A stretch of DNA of 64,000 bases from Dillenia suffruticosa (taxonomy: Eukaryota; Streptophyta; Magnoliopsida; Dilleniales; Dilleniaceae): the NCBI GenBank assembly GCA_033439265.1, contig JAVTVX010000001.1, positions 20,540,608 through 20,604,607 of the forward strand. The letters run 5' to 3'. Positions within the stretch are counted from its first letter, which is position 1, and each line of letters begins with the position of its first letter. The notes beneath the pieces are model-generated. The model made no database searches. It had not been told where the DNA came from and saw only the letters and a program-made list of their open reading frames with translations. Positions 46,977 through 59,288 of this stretch are shown here, piece after piece. A program made the translations under genes and the position numbers.

Positions 46977-49900
46977 CTCCCTCCGTGATTTTTAACCGCT
47001 TTGCAGTGTGTCAAAGAAAAAGAAGATGAATAGAGCAAGATGGGTTTTTTATAGTACTAATGTCAGAATGGTCGAAGATGGGAGGGTGGGTAGGGATCCA
47101 CTGACGTGGGTAGACGTTTGTAAGGAAACCCAACTTGGATTGGAAAAAAAAAATAATGATAACCATCAATAAAAATAAGTAGGTCGAAACAATTATGGGT
47201 GAGTTAAGTCGTTCGTTCATATCATATGATCTATTGTCAGCTTGTCCATGACTAGGATGTTCCCAAACCACAAATCTATTGATTTCCTTTTCGAACCATT
47301 GACTTAGCAAATTCTAATTTAAATAATTTTATTTTATTTAGTAATTGAATAAAAATAATTACTTTCTATTTTATAATTTTAAATGTATGAATTCTTCTGA
47401 TAACTAAAAAAATATATAATTATAAAATTTAAATACAAATTATTTCATATTTAATTGAGATAAGAACTCATGACCTCTGTATGTCCTAAAATGCTAACCT
47501 TTTACAATATCTTATGAGTTTATTAATTAGGATAAAGAAGATAATTATTTTTATTTTACTTACGAGCTTAGTGTTGTATTTCTATTTTACTTATAAGAAA
47601 ATACAGACGATATCTTGTAGGTATGGAATATGTTTTAATTATGGTATGAGTGATGTATGGTATAGTTTTAATTATGTTTTTAATTGTGAAAATATTTTAT
47701 CTTCACATAATTTATAATTCTGATTAACTTGACTTTTTAGTTTGTAAATTAACTAATCATAGGTTAAGGCTAACCAAACCCGGTTAATTTGAATATCGGG
47801 TTATTTTAAATTTGAGTTTAGATTTGATTTCGTAAAAATTTTAGATCTGATTTTCAAATTCAGATTCAAATTCAGTTTTAAATTCGAGAAAATAATGACG
47901 TAATAACACGGCATATTCAAAAAGCTATTAATGGCATTTGAAAATAATGTACAATATTCAAATTAAAGTTTCCTACTTTTAACCAATATTAATCATTTTT
48001 CCTATTTATCTTTAATTATTATTTGCATGAATTATTTAAAAAAATGATTCAAACAAAATTGATTATGATAGACCTTTAGTTGTCATATTAGGTCATGCAT
48101 TAAAATGTGGATCAACCATTCTTAACTAATAGCCATACATTTCCTATTTGGCCTATGATTTTTCATCTCTTTAACTATTTATGAAAATTTAAATATTTCC
48201 ATTTGGGATGCTTTGGATTAAGGTTAAATATTGCATTTAAAAATATTGAGATTAATTATAAATTAATTAATTTTTTAAATTAATTGTCTGATAAAAATAT
48301 AGATTAACGTATTTTCTTTAAAATAATAAATCACGGAGAAATTTGTCTAAATAACCCGTGCCGTAATCTTATGAAAAGCTCAAAAATACAAATAATTGTT
48401 AAAATAATAATAATTCTAATATTTTAGAAAATTATTTTTATTTTTATTAAAAATAAATTAAGGCTGAAAAAAGTGACCAAGGAGAATGGAGCGTGAAGGG
48501 CACGCAACTTACTCGGGAGATGGCTCACCCGTCTTCTTATCATATTTTTCGGGATTTTCAATCTCGCTGTCAACGCAATCGTGTTTCCGTAACGGCATGC
48601 CACGTCGGATGACGATCTGGAAAATTAGTTTGAAAGCAAGTCACGCGTGCTCCAGCGTGGAAAGCATTGTATGTCCTTGGCCTTCGATTGCCAGGAGTAA
48701 AGTTATATGGTTCCATTGGAAGGTGGAGAACACGAGACGAGGGAGACGCGTGTGGATTTGGAGTATGGGATGATAAGAAGATCCTTCAAGCTTGGATAAT
48801 TGATATTTCCCAGGTTCACGCTTATCTAGACAAGACCATCGTTGTTTCCTATGCTTCCGGTTTTGGGCCGGGCCTGGGAAGCACCTCCTTCGCTTGTCAA
48901 AGCCCATGCATATCTTTGACATGACCTATTGGTGCAGATTTTTTTTTTTTTTTTTGTTATATTGAAATTTAAATCTGAATTTAGATAAGATTCCAAAATT
49001 ATTCTTAAAGAGTTTAGATGGATCAACCATTCGAGTTTAGGTGAGGCTCCAATAATTCTAGGCCCATTTAAGAGTGAGGGAAGATTTTTTTTTTTTTTTA
49101 TAAATATTTGAATCTGAAATCACTAAATTGGGGGAGAGTATTTATACCATTAGGCAATTCCTCTTAAGAATGACCCCCTTTTTTGATTTTCACCTATCTA
49201 TATTTGAATTATTCAGATTAATCCGATTGAAAATCGTGAGATCTATTATGAAGTTAGTTTTTCTGATTTATATCTTTTCATTTCTAAAATTCGAATTCAA
49301 AATTTTGTTTAAAAGAATTTAGTACTTTACTCTACACCCACGAGAGATTGGTAAGAATGATCCTTTTGTGAATAATTCTACTTGTGTCTAATGAAATAGC
49401 CCCCTCTCCATTTTTTTTTTTTTTTGGGTAAAGATAGCCCCCTCTCCATGGTACATGAGGGTTAGATCTCTCTCTCTCTCTCTCTCTCTTTCTATCCAAG
49501 TCAATCCACTAGTCGAATGAAGAAAATGAATTCGACGAGAGTGATCACCAAGCGAGTAATTTTATAGAAGAGTGAACATCTTGACCCAAAAAAACAAAGC
49601 GTAAGAGGACTGATCACTATTTTTTTGTGAAATTCATGGTGGCCAACAATTTGTCAACGATGTAATCTTGTCTCCCTCCTCAACAGGTGCAAAAGATCTC
49701 AAGGTTTAGAAGTTTTTTGAGTCCAGTCGGCAATCCATGAGACCTGCGTGTGAAGTTGGCCATTGGTTTTTCTTCAAATGTCATCAAAGGTTCGATCAGC
49801 GAGGTGGTGGCCGTGGTGCCTTAAAGATATCTATGCATGATTTCCTTTTGGTTGCTATTGCCCCATGTTTTTCGTGGTTAGGTTCTTGCATTTATGTAGT

Positions 49901-50366
49901 GTCTAGTTGGTCTAGACTTGTGCCTAGTTTGGACATGTATTTTGTCCATTTAAGTTTGTACTCATTTGACTCTATCGTGCTTTCCTTATTGTTTGGGACA
50001 ACCCCTCCCCATTAAATTATAAGAGCAAAAAATTTTACTTGCGTCTAATATCGCTCCTTCAATTACTTAAATATATTGAGACTAATCATAGTCTATAGAT
50101 TCATTCACTAAATGAAATCGAACAATAATTGTAATCCAATTCAAAACAAATATTTTGATAGTGATTTTATCACCAAAAGTTGGGTAATAGTTAACGTTCG
50201 GTTAGTTTAGTATTTATATACTAATATCTGTTAAATAAAATTTTGAATTTGAATCGTATGTATAATAAAAATAGATACTGAAAAGGTTTTGTTTTTTAAA
50301 GAGTCAATTCAGAATTTAACTTGAGTGTAATCGAATTTACTTATAGTCAACGTAGTCCTAGATGTG

Positions 50367-50414
<48 letters not shown>

Positions 50415-50757
50415 AAAAGGTCCCTTAGGGACAGCTCAAACGGTAGAATTTTTTCACTTGTATCTTTTCTTTTTTGATTCGAACTCGTTTAATTATGTCT
50501 TATCATAAAAAAATATATATATATATATCCGTAAAAGAAAAAAGCTGGGTAGCAAACCTGGTTGCTATGCTACCCTCATTTGCCATGAAGAAAAGAAAAA
50601 AAAAAGTTTGGTCCGGCCCGGCCCAATCCACAATTGGTCAGGCCAGGCTATACATATTCGAATTACCGAGAATGCCCTTGAAACTCAATTTCTCCCGCGC
50701 AAAATGAAAAACCAGAATGCCTCAAAATCATCTCATTCAAACCCTTTACTTCACATT

Positions 50758-50764
<7 letters not shown>
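46977..50764. other. Divergent spacer between MFP2 and FANCI
   Basis: This 3.8-kb stretch must hold the MFP2 promoter (left) and the FANCI promoter (right). It is AT-rich, except for a patch at 48.48-48.93 kb with more GC and short open frames on both strands, which I could not identify. SINE-like remnants lie near 49.08-49.33 and 50.2-50.35 kb. A CT tract lies at 49469-49489 and an AT microsatellite near 50370-50410. Confidence 0.55.
50370..50410. repeat. (AT)n microsatellite
   Basis: About 41 bp of AT repeat; a smaller AT tract follows at 50512-50528. Confidence 0.95.

Positions 50765-50792
<28 letters not shown>
50765..50792 (+). repeat. (GA)14 tract just upstream of FANCI
   Basis: GA repeat ending 27 bases before the start codon, so probably in the 5' UTR. 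Confidence 0.93.
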
Positions 50793-50793
<1 letters not shown>

Positions 50794-50819
50794 TGAGGGT
50801 TGCAGAGCAAGCACACACA

Positions 50820-53800
50820 ATGAGCAAACCCAGAGAAGAAGAAGAAGACCAATCCCTAATCGACGACGAAATCAAACGGCTAACCGAAACCGACTCAACA
50901 CCACCACTCTCTCTTCTCTCTCTCCTCATCTCCAACAAAGAACCTCGCGACCAAAACTTTCTGAAGCTCATCTCTCTCTTTTCCTCTCACCTCACTGACT
51001 TCCCAAAATCCGATCTCACTTCACTCGCCGATCTGATTCTTTCCCATCTATCCGAAATTGGCGACATCGATGATGCTCATCTCCTTGATCTCCTCCCACC
51101 TTGTTTAACCCTAATTCTCGAATCCAATGACATTGATAGAAATGATGACTTTGTCGACTCGGCATTGGATAGGCTGATTACGTGTGACTGGTCGAAGGGT
51201 TTGTTGCTGAAAATGGTGTCTATAATGAGGGATTTCTCGTTTGTGGATAAGATTAGGGCTGGGGAGTTATTGAAGAAGGTGTTTAGCTGTTTGAGTAGGG
51301 TTGACTTACAGGATTTGCCATCGATTGTTTATCAGTTGTTGGTTTCGGCATCAAAAGGGTTTGGGAAGAGAGAGGTGATTGAAGGGGTTTTGAGGTTTTT
51401 CGGGGAGAAAATTGGGGTTAAGATGAAAGTGAATTCTTCTATTGTTAGGCAAGTAAAAGGGACTGTTTTGCTTCATGTGAATTTTTCTGTGAAGCAGGAT
51501 CCTTCTTTAGCGCAGGAGGTTTTGGGGCTTGTGAAGTCTGATCTTAGGGTTTTTAACCATTTTACGGTTGTGGTTTTGCTGTCGCTTGCCAGGGTTAGAA
51601 GGTTCAGTGAGAGCTCGATGGGGATTTTGAAAATGGTGGTACTTAATGCTTATCAGGATTACAAGTTTGCTAAGTAAGAGCTTGACATGAATTTCTTTTC
51701 CAAGTTTCCTTTAATTTGGATTATTGTTTAATCTGGTAGATACCAGTGGTTTATTTTCTGATATTCCATTGTCCAACTCATTTGCACATTATTATGTTTG
51801 AAGTGTTTGTATGCATTTTTCTCTGTGTATTTAATCAAATAAGTTGTTCAAATGTGCATATTAATAATGGAAATAGGATCTGTTCAATAGGTCATGCTAG
51901 GATCTGAAACAAAGTTGGGCATTGATAACTCTCCATGGATCTATTCTGGATCGTATATGAAAGGTAGTTAGAGTCAGCAGCTCTCCTGGGGCTTCCTCAT
52001 CTGGGATCCTTGGGGAAGATGTTCAAGTTGGCTCTTGCAAATAGCTTGATGCTGAATGTCATGAGTTGTGTTTTCAATTGTTGATGCTGCCTCTTAGGTG
52101 GATTTGCATCTTGATTAAGCCCTTATTTTGTTGTCACATATCCGTTGGGAGCTTAGTTGAATATTTAAATTATGTTGATAATCATTATGATGCCTTCTTC
52201 CACTCAAAAAATTGATTTGTAACTCCATCATGTCCTTCCAGGGGTTGCAAATGGCTACCAGGTGAATTGCAGGAAGAATATATCCAGAATGCTAAATTGA
52301 TAGAGAAGGCCATACTAAGAGCTGTAATGTCCTTCTTACCTTTGTCTTTCAACTCAGTATAATAAATCTCACCTGCATATGTTATAACATATTACACACA
52401 GATCAACTTTACGTAATTAACACATTTCTACTATCTTTTTCATGCCACAAATCATTCTCCCTCTTGATTTATTGTTTTTTCCTTTTATATTGTTACTATG
52501 CTTTTATTTTAGGTTAATGAGAGCAACCATGGGAAGGAGCATATATTGCCAAGTGTTGTAAAATATGGCTTCATGTTGCTAGAATCTGTTGAAGAGGATA
52601 AGCCCAAAGAACTGGAGATCTCTGATGGGTTGAGGGGAATCGAGGGTCTTGGTATTCAGATGCTGAAAGCTTTATATGATGTGCATGATATGGCAAGAAA
52701 TGAGGTTGGTTTTGTCTGAATATAAAAGTAGCTTTCTGCAAACTGCTCTTGCTGAATGCATAATTAACAAAATTTGGTATTTGATAGAGTTTTTATTTCC
52801 ATTTAATAGAACTTTCCGAAGATAACATTAGTACGCCATGAATGCCGAAGCATGGGAGGCATGTTTGGTAATATAAGCCGATACTTTTGTTGAGTTTGTG
52901 ATCTCTTTTGCTTCAATAAACAAAGTGGCTCATTTACCTTAATGGGTTCACAAAGCTTTTTATTAAATGTGGTTATCTCAAGTTATCTGTTCTTCTTGAT
53001 AGAGTATTTTCAACTTGAAAGATATAAGCACTGTGGCAGATGGGGATTTATCTTCAAATGGGTCTGTCTAGAATTTTTTGGCCAGCATTTTTTATGGGAA
53101 CATGATACTTTTCTATTTTGATATGTCCAACTGTGCAACACATGATGGATGATTATTATTGATAGCAGATGGTAAAATTGCTGGAATTTCTGTTCTCTCT
53201 CTGTCTGAAAAATGCTTCTTGGGGCTATTCAAATTCATTTAAGGTCTTAGAGGTGTTTAAGATGCGATGATGCTGTTCAGCATTCAAGTTGTTTTTTTTC
53301 TTTTAAGTTATATGCTGAAAGTAGAGAGAGTTGAGAAAAACTAAATTTTGTGGTGCATTTTCGCCCTCAAATTTTGCTGAAATATTGTATAATCTTTTTG
53401 TTCTAATTGCAAACATAATGGGTGCATCAAATTTTCTTGCAGATTATTGAGCAATGCAAGTTTCGCATACTTTCTTTGAAGCCTGAAAAAAGCACGGTGA
53501 TCATAAAGTATTGTCAGTTAGATTCATACTTTGTAATTTGCCCTCTACATTCAAAATGTTGAGGTTGTAACTAGGTATTGCTTCCTTCAGATTGATAGGT
53601 CATCTAATTCAAAGTTATCCTTTTCCTATGTTGGAACATGTTTCTCGTCTGAAAGAGCTGTTAGATTATTTCACATTCATGCATTACAAGACTGCCACGA
53701 CTCTTGTTACTGCTATATTGCCACTCATCAAATTTAGTTGTGATCTTCAGGTAATTACTCTTTCCATGTATGCTCAAGTTGAGCAGCGGAATTTTACTTG

Positions 53801-56800
53801 TAACTAGACTGGCTTCCACATTTCTGCTCATCAAGATCTTGTATTTATAATATGTTTAACTCTTTATTTCTATCCTTCTTCTCTTTTTGAAATTGCTCTC
53901 TATGTCTATGTAGAAAATACATCATGTATTATTTGGACTAGGGTAGAATTGTCTAGACCGTCATTTGTAAATTGTAACATGGATAAATATATGCATACAT
54001 ACAATCATACACATGCTCAAACATATAGGTCGATGTCTGACAAAGAAATTCTAAAATCAATTAGCTGTTATTTTATGGCCATAGAGAAACACCAATATTC
54101 AAGAGGATACAAGTCAATCTTCTATGGACTGCTTATATTGTTGTATATCCTGCGATCACATGAAATTTAAATTCATAAAGTGTTGGGGCTCAAGAGATAA
54201 TTGCATGGCAACCAACTTATTCTCTAAGAGTCAAGAGATCAAATATACACTTCAAGTTGGAACTGGAGTTGATGCAATGGATTCAGATGCATCAAACCTC
54301 TGTTATTAAAAAAATCCAAACTCCTTTAATAGGTAAGTTGCTCTCTATCTGTGCACATGCAAACAACTGTTTCTTCCCCTAAATGTGCAGGATTACACCA
54401 TACTGGTTGTCCGCAAGGCTATGTTTGGACGAGAGGATACAGTCCGCCTTGCTGCAATTAACGCCGTCATTAGTCTTATATTGGTCGACATGCAGCTTAA
54501 AAGCAATGACCCTAATCCATTCCAAGATTCCACAAGCCAGGCCAGTTGCAGCCAGCAAGCTGATATTCCCTGCAACAAGGGAGTTGGCCTCTTTCAGGAG
54601 TTGTGTGGTCTCCTACAGAGATGTCTTTATCAACAGGTGAGATGGTTGTCAAAATTTACTTTAGCCCTTTTTGCCAGATGCAGTGGTCAGAGTTGAGTTA
54701 TATTTGCATCAATTTATCTAAAATTGGGTTTCTTCATTTAGGGAAAGCCGAAAGAAGTTTTGTACAATGGGCTTGTCAAGCTTGTCTTAGTGGATCCATC
54801 AGTGGCAGGGCCTATATTTGTTTTACTCTGGCCCCACTTTCTTCGCTTTTACAAAGAGGTAAGATGCTGGTCTTTCCTTTGTTCTATTCAATTGTTGAAT
54901 GCAATAGTGTAATGCAAGACTGCTATTTGTAGGACATAGTCCAGTTTTTAGTGCTAAAGGTTCTTTAGTGTGAAATCTCTTTTGCATCTAATACTAAGCT
55001 AGTATTTATTTGTTATGATATCCATGTTTTCAGGATGCAGATGCTCAACTTGACATCAGCTGTTGTGTCAAATCTGACAGTGGCAAAATCTGCATTCAAG
55101 AACCTTTAGATTGTTTACTCTCTTGTGTCTCTTGGATTCTTCTCTTCCAGACACAAGGCAAAACTGGTTGCCCTCAAAATTCTTCGGGGTCCTGCTTTGG
55201 TTTCTCTCTTTCACAAGATAATGAGGTAACATACTTCACTTCACATGATCAGAACAGCTACAAGAAAAATGATAGCATTTGCATTCTCAGTTTGTGTTTT
55301 GAACTCCTGCAGTCAGGAAGAGTTTGTTCTGGTGAATCATTCTCCTCTGCTATATCAAAGATCCGAAGGCTCTTAAGAAAAGGGAAGTTGGAAGGTTTGT
55401 GACTTTTTGCAAAAAATACTTACTTTAAATAAATCCAAAGTTTGCACGAATTAATGATTACCTATGTTGCAGAGACAAATTATGTCCTGCTTGTTATTGT
55501 CACCTTCTCAAAGAATGAGCAAGAAACTACTGATGAAGTTTTTGTTTTTCCTTTTTGGTTCAATCACTACCCAGTCTCCACTACAAGGAGTCCCCATATG
55601 TTATATAAAGTACTAATTATTTCCCCTCAAGGTGATAAAAAAATTAAATCATCTTTTTTCCTCTAGGACCAACTCTTCTCAAGTTTTTATACTCTATCAA
55701 TAACTTTTATATCTCAGATTATTCGAAAATGAGCTCCTATCATGGCACAATTAATTTTTCTTGATTGTTGGAGACTTGCAGTATTCACTTACCGAAGGTA
55801 AATCTTTTGACAATTTCTGTTTCTTTGCATGTCAGATCAGACATTTTCGGTCAGACTCACGATGCAAGTTCAATGTCTCTTGGAGAAGAGAAGCACAGCT
55901 GCTGCACTATGATCTTGTCCGGTATTATTGAAGTAATGTTGAATATCATTACTACTGAGCTGGAGAAAGCGACACACGTAGAAAAGGTGGAACTGGAGAA
56001 GGAGCTTATTGAGTTTGTTGAGCTTTATCACTCTTTGGAGAAGGGTGCTTCAAAACAGGCTTATGGTATAAAAAGAGGGACCCAGAATTCTGCTGCTAAC
56101 GATTCTGTGGACAGGACTAGTACCAAAAAAGAAATAAAACCTTTCTTGGCAACTTCAAGTATCTACCAGCTTTGCCTAACAGGACTGGAACTATGTAGTG
56201 GTGATCGTTCTACTAATGCCTCAGCTTCAAACAGTCACAGTCAAACCTCCTTGAGCAAGACAAATGCTTCTAAAGTATTGTCTTTTGTTCTGAAGGCTTC
56301 CATAAGGCAGATTAGGTCTTATCCTCTACAAAACAAAGATGATGCATTTGACACCTTGCTTTATGGTGATATCAAGGTATTGGGAACGCCGTTGTTGAAA
56401 TTGTTGTTCTTCCTTAAGTCCGGAAGAATACCTCAAGCCAATCCAAAGAAGAGAGAATCGAAGGGGAAAAAATCTGCTGAAGACGAATATGAACTCATTT
56501 CTTTGTCATTGACTTGCTTGAAGGAATTGATAAAGATTTGCTTGCCGAGTCCTAATTTGCTAGGTTTGATTGAGCAGTTGGCATCATTCTTCAGACTTGA
56601 AGTTGAGGTGAGAGATGGATCTGATACTGCTTGGGATGATGACCATGAACCAGCACTTCGGAATGATGATGAGCATACAAGAAGCAAAGTATTCTTCCTC
56701 AATGAAATCATAAAACCACTGTTCTCTGAGTTTCTTGCAATCTCCGCTTTTCGTGAAGTTGAGGTAAGTGGATTACAACACTCATTTTTCCATGAGCATG

Positions 56801-58403
56801 AAATGCTTCCTTTTGATTGCTACAGAAGTGCTGTGAATGTGATTGTCTTTCAGTTGAGATTTAAAAAAAAAAAAAGGTGATAATTTTGGGCTATCTGATT
56901 AAACTTCGCCCTTTAAGCACATTCTTAACACTAAAAGGATAAATGGGACCTAGGAGCCAGAAGTGTGCTGCCAATTTTTAGATTCTCTGACAAAGTGAGT
57001 ACCTCTCTGAAAATTATATTCTTGTAAAGAAAATGATCTGAACTACTGATTGATTTTCAGATCATCTGTGAAATTGCACTGATGGTGGGGAACCAATTGC
57101 GAACCAAACATCAGAAATTCCAGGGAGCTTGGGCTATCAACAACTGCAAAAGCAATACCATCACAAATTCCAAGGTTGCAAAATGCTTGGTTGAACTTGC
57201 CATCTTTTTAAGCCCACCTCCTGATGATATGATCTTTGCCAAAGACCTTGCTTCAGAGCTTTTAAAAGTTCTGGGGTCAGAGAACTGCGAACCTCTGGAG
57301 ATTTCAGGATCATATCCCATCATAAATCAATCAACTGGTGCAGCTATGGCCTCTACCATATTACAGCTAAACGAATCAGTTTTATCTGAGATGCAATGGT
57401 TCATAGGGAAATTGAAAACTGCATCCTCTGTGCAGCGATCTACTTCTCTTGACCAGAATGAATTGGTTCCACCTGGATTAGCACTTGAAGAAGCTCTTTA
57501 CTCAAGGGCCGAATCTGTTGTGAAAGTATTATCTTCTTTTGTCCTCATGAACCTCAAGGGTATATAGCTATGGCAGTTATGCAGTATCATCTAATCCTAT
57601 CGTCTGATGCAGTTCTATATATACCCTCTTATTGGTTTCAAACTTTGTAAATTTTGCAGATCCTCAGGCCGAGCAGTTGCTCAGACTTGCTGCAAAGTTT
57701 TACAAGCATTTAGCCCAAATGGCAAAGCTGCGGATTGCTCCCAAAGGTTTCAACCAGATTATACCAAGTCAGAAGTTTCAGAAGCTTGCAGAAATAACAT
57801 GCAGGCAGGTCACAGCTCCTCTTTATAACTTCATGGCAATGGTTCAAAAGGTATTGATTCAGCCCATGTAATACCTCACTAGTTTCTCATCAATATCTGG
57901 CATTTAACGGTTTTACCTGTAAATGAGTGCAGAATCAACAAGAGAATGCAAGGAACAGGGGAATCCTAAACAAGATCAAGAGAGAGAATAAATGCATACC
58001 GGATCTAATTTACCAAATTGAAGATTATGAGAAATATCTGATCCAACTTAGCAAGGCAACCAAAGTCAATCTGTTGAGGCATGCCAAGCGCAGCACTGCA
58101 AGAGACTTCAAAATACTTGACCCCAAAAGGTTCATCCGGGAAGAAGAAACTGCAAACAATGATCCTGACCCAAATGACACTAGGCCAACTGAAAATGACC
58201 GGGGTGAGAATCAAGAATCAGAAACCAATGAAGAAGAAGAAGAAGAAGATGATGATGACTCGGGTAACGCTTTATCAGCTGAGCCCGGCAGTGCATTGCC
58301 TGAGGGGGACTCTGATTCAGATGATAATGGTGGAGATCTTCGTCCTAGATCAAAAAGGATGAAGATGAACAATGTTGTGCATGATTCAGATGATGAATCA
58401 TAG
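50820..58403 (+). CDS. FANCI: Fanconi anaemia group I protein homologue, 13 exons
   Basis: FANCI pairs with FANCD2 as a DNA clamp in interstrand crosslink repair. Exons: 50820-51673, 52242-52323, 52513-52704, 53443-53507, 53591-53750, 54391-54636, 54742-54858, 55034-55225, 55313-55394, 55841-56763, 57061-57559, 57660-57850, 57933-58403. They give 1357 residues (human 1328) with consistent phase. The N-terminal solenoid has [12 protein letters not shown] and [20 protein letters not shown]. The monoubiquitination site is conserved as K460 in VVRKAMFG (human K523). A Ser-Gln cluster follows it (S500-Q, S505-Q), as in human FANCI. The C-terminus has acidic runs ([16 protein letters not shown]), a basic RPRSKRMKM and the end DSDDES. 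The ATG at 50820 was chosen because upstream in-frame codons lack an ATG. Exon 10 has two nearby AGs; only the second keeps the frame. Confidence 0.93.
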
Positions 58404-59229
58404 TTGGGATGACTAAAAATAGCCAGAAACGGCAGGTTTTCACCAAAATATGTACACTTGTTTTCTTCTTTACTTGGCAGCTCCCATAACTACGGTTCAA
58501 GTACGATGTAAATTTTGCCACATTATTCTTTTGTTTTGATGAATTAAGAATTTATGTCAAAAAAATTACCTTAATCTAAAAAAGGGTTTAAAAGATTTAA
58601 GACCAGAAAACAAAAAACTTTGTTGATCATTAGTTGTTTGAATTCAAAGGTAATTAAAAGAATAGTGAATGATTAAATATGACCCTCAAAACAAATTATT
58701 TTGTAGTATTTTTATTTTTATTTTTTGTTCAGAAAAACAGAATGACTATCGGAGAAAGAGGGGAAGTTGTATTCTAAATTTTAAGAAAAATTTATGTAAC
58801 ATATAAAAATTTATAACAAAAAAGTATCTTATTAAAATTTTAATTCATTTTTTATATGTTATACATCACTACAGATTTTTAATTTTATTTTTCGACCAAA
58901 ATTCATTTTTAATAAAAAATACATTTTTTTTTTTGGGTTTTAAGTTATTTTCGTGAAGTACTATGATTTTATTTGTAATTAAATAGGTGGGGTGGATTTT
59001 ATATGAATTAAGCATTGGTTAACGTTATTCATTATCATTCATAATTGTTGTTATTTAGTATTTTTTTGGGGGAAGAGATTAAAAACAAATGGAAAGAGGA
59101 AAATAAAAATTCCGAAGAGGAAAGCGGGGAGAGACAGAAAGCAGAGCCGGATAGAGACCGACTCTGCTCATTCCCCCATCCTCAACTCCACGGTCTCTCT
59201 CTCTCACTCACTGCTTCTTCTTCACCATT
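58404..59229. other. Spacer between FANCI and the dynein light chain gene
   Basis: About 830 bp hold the FANCI 3' UTR and the promoter of the next gene. The middle is AT-rich; the right end is CT/GA-rich. No other gene is seen. Confidence 0.6.
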
Positions 59230-59264
<35 letters not shown>

Positions 59265-59265
59265 G
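59230..59265 (+). repeat. (GA)n-G12 tract in the dynein light chain leader
   Basis: About 25 bp of GA followed by 12 G, ending 23 bases before the start codon. The long G run is unusual in a leader and could form a stable RNA structure. Confidence 0.9.
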
Positions 59266-59288
59266 AGAACGAAAGGAGAAGAAGAAAA

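Noticed and set aside
53751..54390. Possible extra FANCI exon in intron 5
   Set aside because: Exons 5 and 6 already join in phase 0 and the intron's open frames show no FANCI-like sequence.
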